From BD2-11 clade cluster bacterium bin43 (GTDB lineage: Bacteria; Gemmatimonadota; Gemmatimonadetes; Longimicrobiales; Gaopeijiaceae), in the NCBI GenBank assembly GCA_002238605.1, contig MPMR01000020.1, forward strand, positions 1-64,000: a stretch of DNA of 64,000 nucleotides. The letters run 5' to 3'. Under the pieces are notes generated by a model. The model searched no databases. It saw only the letters and a list, made by a program, of their open reading frames with translations, and had not been told where the DNA came from. The translations under genes and the position numbers were made by a program. Positions 58,473 to 64,000 of the stretch are shown one piece after another (position 1 is the stretch's first letter; each line of letters starts with the position of its first letter).

Positions 58473-61400
58473 GTGGTGGGCAACGTGGTTGCGGCCGACG
58501 CGATGATGAGCGGCGGCGACGGCCAGCCCGAGACGCTGGCGGGCGTGACGATCACGCTCGGCGGCGATCACGCCATGGGCGAGACCATGGAGACCGGCAT
58601 GGACGGCGGCTTCGCCTTCACCGGGCTCCGGGCCGGGAGCTACACGGTCACGATCTCGGACTTCCCCGAGGACGTCTCCTTCGAGACGGTGATGGTCGAG
58701 GTCGCGGTCGAAGTGGGCGAGGTCGGCAACGCCGACTTCACAGGCCACTTCATCCGCACCTCCGCCATCGAGGGCCAGGTGATCATCGATGACGAGGGAC
58801 TCTCGGACGTAACGGTCAACCTGGCCGGCGGTCCCGCCGACGAGGGCTACACCACGATGACCAACGCCGACGGCATGTACTCCTTCGAGGATCTGCGCCC
58901 CGGCGACTACACGGTCTCGATTGCGGGCTTCGACCCGAGGGACTACGAGTTCGCGTCCGCGTCCCAGGACGTGAGCGTGGATCTGGATGAGACCGCAACG
59001 GTTTCGTTCACGGGTGAACTGCTGCGTACTTCGGGCATCAGCGGCCGGGTGAGCGTCGAAGGCGAGGGCCTCGGCGACGTGACGGTCACACTGGCGGGTG
59101 CCTCGGAAGCCACGACGGCAACCGACGCGAGCGGCCAGTATGCGTTTGCGGGCCTTGCGGCGGGCACGTACGTGGTGAGCATCGCCAACCCCGACGACGT
59201 CGCGTACGTGTTCGAGGACACGGAGGCGACGGTGGCGCTGGAGGACGATCAGTCCGCGATCCAGAACTTCGAGGGCGAGCACACGCGGACGTCGAGCATC
59301 TCCGGGATGCTGTTCCTGGACTCGAACCCGAGCAACGGCAGCTACGACATGGGCTCCGAGGATCCGCTGCCGCACGCGGGGTTCCCCGTGGCGCTGCAGG
59401 GCCCGGGCGTGGGCGAGGTGCGGACGGCCGTGACGGACTCGACCGGCGCGTTCGCGTTCACCGGATTGCGGGCCGGCACCTACCGCGTGGCGGCGTTGAT
59501 CACCGACGAGGTCACTGCGATGCTCACGATGGCCGGGTTGGCCTTTGGCGGCGATCCCACGGGCATCGTCTCGACCGTCGCGGCCAACGGAACCGGCACG
59601 GTCAACCTTCCGATCAACATCGTGCGCCAGACGGTCGCGTTCGCGGCCATGATGGGCAACGGCAAGTCGGGTGAGGCCGCGATGGTGGGCGGCCCGGTCG
59701 CGGGCGTGAAAGTCAACGTCTATGCGAACCTGAACGACGCGGACGCCATCGGTTCGGGTGAGACGGGCCCCACGGGCGTGGCGGCCGTGAGCTTCAAGCG
59801 CGCCGACGATGGCGACAACGTGGTCTTCGCAAGGGTCGACGCCGAGTCGCTGCCGACCGAGAACTTCGCGCTCACGGGCGACGAGACGATCACGGTCACC
59901 TATGGATCCCGAAGCCCGAGCGCACAGGCCGGCACTTCGTTCACGATGGTCAATCGCGAAGCTTCCATCCAGTTCTGGGTGAAGCGTGTCGAGACCGGGC
60001 GCGGCGGCGGCGAGTTCCTGAACGACTGGGAGGCCGAGTACGTGATGGGTGACGATACGACGACCATGGGAATCGGCGCGTCCGGATCTGACGAGGACGG
60101 AGCTGAGACCGAGGACGGCTTGGTCGGCCCATTCATGGTCACGCCCGACGCGGACGACCTGCCGGTCACCTACACGGTCATGCTCGCGGACGACCAGGAT
60201 GAGGCCGAGGGGCAGAAGTATGGCGCCATGCCCGTGGTCCCCGAGGGCCACGTGGGGATGGTCGATGAGGATGGCAAGTATCTGACCTACACCCACACGG
60301 GGCTCGATCAGTCCGGCGACGCTGCCGACCTCGGTGCGTACGAGGTGAAGTTCACGACCCAGAATCTGATCGTTGGCGTGCACTGGGAGCGGGACCACGA
60401 GGAAGGCTTCACGGGTGACGCGCTGGATGAGGACAAGCGGCCAACTGGATCGCGTGGCGACCTCGAGATCTCGCTCGTCCACCGCAACGCCTTCGGTCGT
60501 TACCGGATGGTCGAAGCCGAAGACCTCGGGCTCGACTGCGACGACGAGGATGACGCCGAGCACGACTTCTGCGAGAACGGCAACCCCAGAGGTACCTCGG
60601 GGAACTCCGCTGGCACCTCCGCCTCTCAGGGCCTCGTCACCTTCATGAACCTGCCGGCGGACATGGACTTCGCGGTGCAGTTCGATGCGGGTTCGGGCCG
60701 CAAGGTCGCCGGCGAAGACGAGTACGACACCTTCCGGGACTGGAGCGAGCACGACGTGGGCGCCTTCGGCGAGCACGGCGGGACGCATCCCGAAGTCAAG
60801 ATCTGCCCGTTGGCGTCGGACGACGGCGACTGCTCCACGTTCGCCTACGTTTGGGCGGAGAACACCGTGCAGGGCTTCGTGGGGTCGGATGACTACCTCG
60901 ACGGTGATGTTGGAGATGACGACGCGGAAGACGAAAGTGAGGGCACGAACTACGCGTACGAAACTCAAGCCGACGCGACCGACGACACCGAGGCCGCGGC
61001 TGCTGACGATCCCAGACAGGCGGACAGCGACGGCAGCGGTCTGCCGGACATGTACGCCAACGGCCTCAGGGTCACGCTGCAGTCCACGAGCGACCTGATC
61101 AGCTACCGGAAGACGGTTACGGTTGGGATGCCGAACAGTAGCGGCGTCACCCAGGTGCCCGGCCAGTTCTGGTTCGAGAACGTGCCGGAAGGGCCGTACA
61201 CCCTGAATGTCGAAGGGAACGACGATTGGGCCGGCTTCTCTCGTGCCTCCCGTATTGGAACGTTGACCCAAGACACCGATGCAGCCGACGACGCTGTAGT
61301 GTACATGGACAACGACGTCACGGTCGGGTACCGGAACACCTCGATCTCCGGGACCGTGGCGAACGACTTCGATGACGGCGCCACCAACACGGTACAATCG

Positions 61401-62231
61401 AACGAAACCACGTCCGGCATTACCGTGGAGTTGTACACGAGGTATACCTCTGGGAGTTCGGCGGGCCGGCCGCGCGCGCTCGTTGCCACCGAGACCACGA
61501 ACTCGCGCGGGCAGTACACCTTCGAGAAGGTGACGGAGGGCAGGTACGTAGTGGTCGCGAAGAGCGCCGACCATGTCCTGGCCGCGAACAACGGGATGGT
61601 TGGGAACCGGCGCAACGGGCCGGAGATTTCAGCCACGGTTCGCACGATCGCGCTTGACGCAGGCACGATAACCGGTCTCAGCAACGCGTACGAAAGCGGG
61701 GCTCTCCCCCGCTGGAACTACACCACGTCGAAAGTCGTGAACGACGCCGGCACGGCACTCGGGAATGCTGATGCGGCGGACGCAGGTGGAGACGGCGACA
61801 GCAACTTCGTGGTGCTGTTCAAGGACGGGGTGGCCGAGGGGTCTATCACCCGCAACGACGATGGTGATGTTAGTGATGGCGGCCGGGATGATGACGACAA
61901 CCGCGACCCGGTTGTCGGCGTCACGGTCCGGTTCGACCGCTGCGAGACGACCACCGGCACCACGCCGGACGGCACCACCAATGGTGCTGGCCTAAGTACC
62001 GAAACCTGTACCGCAACGGATGACCGTGCGACCGCAACGACCGACAGCAACGGCGACTATGAGATCACGGGGCTGAGGGAAGGATTCTGGGTGGTATCGG
62101 TCGACCGGCCGGCCGGCCTGAACTACGCCGATCCCCCCGGCGATCAAACTGCGGGCGATGCCGTATACCGGCTCCAAGGCAAGGGCGCCGGGATCACCGT
62201 CGACTTCTGGCTGAACGGTCCGACGAACTAG
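58473..62231 (+). CDS. Large Ig-like/SdrD-B-type repeat surface protein, apparently 5'-truncated
   Basis: 1252 residues from GTG 58473. At least four beta-sandwich units of about 85 residues start the protein (GVTITLGG, DGGFAFTGLRAGSYTVTI, RTSAIEGQVIIDDEGLSDVTV), like SdrD B-type or carboxypeptidase-regulatory domains. Later parts hold an acidic, Ca-loop-like region and more such units (ENVPEGPYTLNVEG, FEKVTEGRYVVVAK). No signal peptide exists. The in-frame codons upstream of the GTG back to the stop at 58434 still read CAGEYIRSSAVVG, which continues the repeat family (compare TGHFIRTSAIEG). The gene therefore looks cut at its 5' end next to the integrase. Expression or export of the remainder is doubtful. 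Confidence 0.85.
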   Translation: MVGNVVAADAMMSGGDGQPETLAGVTITLGGDHAMGETMETGMDGGFAFTGLRAGSYTVTISDFPEDVSFETVMVEVAVEVGEVGNADFTGHFIRTSAIEGQVIIDDEGLSDVTVNLAGGPADEGYTTMTNADGMYSFEDLRPGDYTVSIAGFDPRDYEFASASQDVSVDLDETATVSFTGELLRTSGISGRVSVEGEGLGDVTVTLAGASEATTATDASGQYAFAGLAAGTYVVSIANPDDVAYVFEDTEATVALEDDQSAIQNFEGEHTRTSSISGMLFLDSNPSNGSYDMGSEDPLPHAGFPVALQGPGVGEVRTAVTDSTGAFAFTGLRAGTYRVAALITDEVTAMLTMAGLAFGGDPTGIVSTVAANGTGTVNLPINIVRQTVAFAAMMGNGKSGEAAMVGGPVAGVKVNVYANLNDADAIGSGETGPTGVAAVSFKRADDGDNVVFARVDAESLPTENFALTGDETITVTYGSRSPSAQAGTSFTMVNREASIQFWVKRVETGRGGGEFLNDWEAEYVMGDDTTTMGIGASGSDEDGAETEDGLVGPFMVTPDADDLPVTYTVMLADDQDEAEGQKYGAMPVVPEGHVGMVDEDGKYLTYTHTGLDQSGDAADLGAYEVKFTTQNLIVGVHWERDHEEGFTGDALDEDKRPTGSRGDLEISLVHRNAFGRYRMVEAEDLGLDCDDEDDAEHDFCENGNPRGTSGNSAGTSASQGLVTFMNLPADMDFAVQFDAGSGRKVAGEDEYDTFRDWSEHDVGAFGEHGGTHPEVKICPLASDDGDCSTFAYVWAENTVQGFVGSDDYLDGDVGDDDAEDESEGTNYAYETQADATDDTEAAAADDPRQADSDGSGLPDMYANGLRVTLQSTSDLISYRKTVTVGMPNSSGVTQVPGQFWFENVPEGPYTLNVEGNDDWAGFSRASRIGTLTQDTDAADDAVVYMDNDVTVGYRNTSISGTVANDFDDGATNTVQSNETTSGITVELYTRYTSGSSAGRPRALVATETTNSRGQYTFEKVTEGRYVVVAKSADHVLAANNGMVGNRRNGPEISATVRTIALDAGTITGLSNAYESGALPRWNYTTSKVVNDAGTALGNADAADAGGDGDSNFVVLFKDGVAEGSITRNDDGDVSDGGRDDDDNRDPVVGVTVRFDRCETTTGTTPDGTTNGAGLSTETCTATDDRATATTDSNGDYEITGLREGFWVVSVDRPAGLNYADPPGDQTAGDAVYRLQGKGAGITVDFWLNGPTN

Positions 62232-62291
62232 GCCAACACCTCAACCCCCCATTGCGCAACCGATCGTTTTCGGTGGCTGCGATGGGAACCA

Positions 62292-62323
62292 CTGCCCCCG
62301 CCCGGTCCGCCGGGCGGGGGCAG
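62292..62323 (+). terminator. Strong GC hairpin after the surface-protein gene
   Basis: CTGCCCCCGCCCGG and CCGGGCGGGGGCAG form a perfect 14-bp stem with a 4-nt loop, 60 bp after the stop. There is no T-run, so it may be a weak or factor-dependent terminator, or part of the next gene's leader. Confidence 0.55.
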
Positions 62324-62324
62324 A

Positions 62325-62395
62325 TTGCCCTGCGGCCGAAGGGCAAGTCGCTCGACGCCAAGTCGGGGCGACCGACCTGGGAGGGCGAGGTCGGT
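62325..62395 (+). promoter_or_regulatory. Two further hairpins in the leader of the fibronectin protein
   Basis: TTGCCCT-N8-AGGGCAA (62325-62346) and ACCGACCT-N9-AGGTCGGT (62371-62395) follow the long hairpin and end 23 bp before the ATG. Three successive perfect stems suggest a structured leader; no known riboswitch core was recognised with confidence. Confidence 0.35.
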
Positions 62396-62418
62396 GAAAC
62401 CAACCAGAGGGAGGACAG

Positions 62419-64000
62419 ATGATTCCGAGCCAATCCAAGTCGTTCCGGTCAGTACTGGTTGCCGCGGGGATCTTCGGGAGCGTCGTCTACGCTGCGAGCG
62501 CCGGAGCGCAGCAGAACCCGTTCGACGGTGAGAGCGGCGCATGGGCACCACGCTCAGCGCCCACCACCTCGCGCGCCATCGCGGCCGCGCCTGTGGTTAC
62601 GCGTTGGGAGCTGCTCCAGACGTCCCAGACCGACCGGCCGTGGGAGACGTTCGATGTCCGCATCACATGGTCGGAGATCGTGGAAGATTTCGATGTAGCC
62701 GACATCCGTGTTGACGAGGGAAACGCCACACGCCTTACCGGCAGCGGAGACAGCTACAGACTCACCGTCGAGCCGGATGAGGTGGAAGGGTACGTGACCG
62801 TCACGATCCGTTCGGGACGGGTCCGCAACGTGGATAATGAACGGAACGCGGAAGAGGAGGAGCGCTTCCTGATCGACAACCGGTCGCCGCGATTCGAAGA
62901 TGCGGTTGTCGATGGTGACGAGTTGATCATCACCTACCACGAGGATTTGGAGGAGGCAACCGCATCCGTCCCTCACCCACGGGACTTTACCGTGGAGGCT
63001 GATGGCAGTGATGTGGAGGTGGAGGATGTCGATGTGGACCGCGACGAGGTAACCCTGACACTGGAGTCGTCCGTCCACCCCGACGACGAAGTGCGTGTGA
63101 CCTACGAGCATGGGACTCGGCCACTTCAGGACGAAGCCGGCAACCTGGCCGAGGAGCTGGGCCGCGAGCAGGTGGACAACGACACCGAACAGGGTGCCGG
63201 CGCGCCGGGTCCGCCGCGGACGCTGACGGCGGACGCCGACGGCACGTCGGTGATCGAGCTCGACTGGCGGGTGCCGAGCGATGAAGGCGACGCCGACATC
63301 ACGGGCTACCGGATCGAGTATTCGAGGGACGCGGACGACGATTGGGACATCCTCGAGAGGGACACCGAGGACACGAGAACCAGCTACCGGCATACCCGCC
63401 TCTCGGCGGGCACGACGCGGCGCTACCGGGTCGCGGCGATCAACTCCTACGGCCGGGGCGAGTGGTCGAGGGTCGCCAGCGCCACCACGGCGACGCTGGT
63501 CCCCGGCGCGCCGACGAGCCTGAGGGCTCGGCCCGGAGGCGCGACGAGCATCGAGTTGGACTGGACCGCGCCCGCATCCGGGGAGGGAGGCTCGATCAAC
63601 GGATACCGGATCGAGTGGTCGCGCACCGGCAACAGCCCCTGGTCGGTGGTCGAGGTCGACACGAACTCCAGGAGGACGGAGTACACGGACACGGGCCTGA
63701 CGCCCGGCAGCAGACGTTTCTACCGGGTCAGGGCGATCAACGACGAGGGATTCGGCGACTGGTCGAACGTGGCGAGCGCGACGACGGTTGCGGACGCGCC
63801 GGACGCGCCTACGGGATTGAGCGCGACGCCACCTGGCGGTCCTGGGGGCCGGACGCAGCTGGTTCTGAGGTGGACCCGTCCGACCTCGGACGGCGGGAGT
63901 CCGATCACGGGCTACCGGATCCGGGTGTCGGAGACGGGCGTGACGTGGCGTGTACTCGTGGCCAGCACGGAGACCGCGGGCACGACCTATACGCACATCG
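62419..64000 (+). CDS. Exported Ig/SwmB/fibronectin-III protein, partial
   Basis: The frame runs from ATG 62419 (GGAGG five bases upstream) off the right edge; 527 codons are visible. A signal peptide (SVLVAAGIFGSVVYAASAGAQQ) precedes a bacterial Ig-like unit (WETFDVRITWSEIVEDFDVADIRV) and a SwmB-like unit (FEDAVVDGDELIITYHEDL, VTLTLESSV...DEAGNLAEE). At least three fibronectin type III domains follow (PGPPRTLTADADGTSVIELDW, PTSLRARPGGATSIELDW, PTGLSATPPGG), each ending with YRV.AIN..G.G.WS. Likely a surface or matrix protein; partners unknown. The same direction as the truncated surface protein suggests a local surface-protein cluster. Confidence 0.88.
   Translation, partial: MIPSQSKSFRSVLVAAGIFGSVVYAASAGAQQNPFDGESGAWAPRSAPTTSRAIAAAPVVTRWELLQTSQTDRPWETFDVRITWSEIVEDFDVADIRVDEGNATRLTGSGDSYRLTVEPDEVEGYVTVTIRSGRVRNVDNERNAEEEERFLIDNRSPRFEDAVVDGDELIITYHEDLEEATASVPHPRDFTVEADGSDVEVEDVDVDRDEVTLTLESSVHPDDEVRVTYEHGTRPLQDEAGNLAEELGREQVDNDTEQGAGAPGPPRTLTADADGTSVIELDWRVPSDEGDADITGYRIEYSRDADDDWDILERDTEDTRTSYRHTRLSAGTTRRYRVAAINSYGRGEWSRVASATTATLVPGAPTSLRARPGGATSIELDWTAPASGEGGSINGYRIEWSRTGNSPWSVVEVDTNSRRTEYTDTGLTPGSRRFYRVRAINDEGFGDWSNVASATTVADAPDAPTGLSATPPGGPGGRTQLVLRWTRPTSDGGSPITGYRIRVSETGVTWRVLVASTETAGTTYTHI

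Noticed and set aside
58431-61574. 1047-codon minus-strand frame
   Set aside because: Antisense shadow of the repeat surface protein; Arg/His/Val-rich product without motifs.
62325-62400. Class I cyclic-di-GMP riboswitch
   Set aside because: AGGGCAAG and GACGCCAAG recall parts of the motif, but the spacing and the required stems do not match by eye; kept only as a structured-leader candidate.
1-64000. tRNA or rRNA genes
   Set aside because: I looked for T-loop-like GGTTCGAATC segments with matching arms and for conserved rRNA stretches and found none by eye; a covariance-model scan would be decisive.

Overview
The window is high-GC DNA from a Gram-negative bacterium that is rich in exported proteins. 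It holds Tat-dependent and lipoprotein signals, a TonB-dependent receptor with a carboxypeptidase-regulatory N-terminus, S9/S41-tricorn/S46/M16 peptidases, a ba3-type oxidase and large Ig-like or fibronectin repeat surface proteins. This mix best fits Gemmatimonadota, perhaps a marine or sponge-associated lineage; that is inferred from gene content because no rRNA or tRNA gene is present.

Layout. 1-4.4 kb: three minus-strand exported proteins: a DPDGD-repeat lipoprotein cut by the window edge, a Tat lipoprotein with a long poly-serine tail, and a lipoprotein with Ig-like repeats plus leucine-rich repeats. 4.7-8.9 kb: an S9 peptidase and thyX, whose active-site motif is split by an intein carrying an HNH endonuclease. 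9.1-15.9 kb: an aldehyde dehydrogenase, then a periplasmic molybdenum aldehyde-oxidoreductase-type operon (Tat 2Fe-2S subunit, Mo subunit, FAD/4Fe-4S subunit, cytochrome b, small unknown protein). 16-24.5 kb: S46 peptidase, Tat-exported class V aminotransferase-like protein, M16 peptidase, von Willebrand A protein. 24.7-34 kb: DNA glycosylase, sterol-desaturase-like hydroxylase, AddB-like and AddA-like helicase-nuclease subunits with an MBL hydrolase. 34.0-36.0 kb: a compact island (higBA toxin-antitoxin plus a zinc-ribbon/HEPN-like protein) between 17-bp direct repeats. 36.1-38.5 kb: ba3 oxidase operon. 38.6-46.3 kb: TonB receptor, UMF1-type MFS transporter and tricorn-type peptidase in one operon. 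46.4-48.3 kb: SoxC/SoxD-like pair. 48.3-56.6 kb: a minus-strand run ending in four tandem copies of a tiny membrane-anchored coiled-coil gene, preceded by a BNR-propeller/Ig-like protein, a cysteine-rich membrane protein, a YncE-like propeller and a heptad-repeat protein. 56.8-58.4 kb: a coiled-coil protein and a P4-type integrase. 58.4-64 kb: a large repeat surface protein that looks 5'-truncated at the integrase side, and a fibronectin-III protein that runs off the right edge.

How the parts fit. Much of the window serves the cell envelope: peptide uptake and degradation, repeat adhesin-like lipoproteins, and periplasmic redox enzymes that feed electrons to cytochromes and a high-affinity oxidase. 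The accessory signals most worth a second look are the thyX intein, the repeat-flanked higBA/HEPN island, the four-copy coiled-coil array with heptad-sized length differences, and the integrase beside the truncated surface protein.
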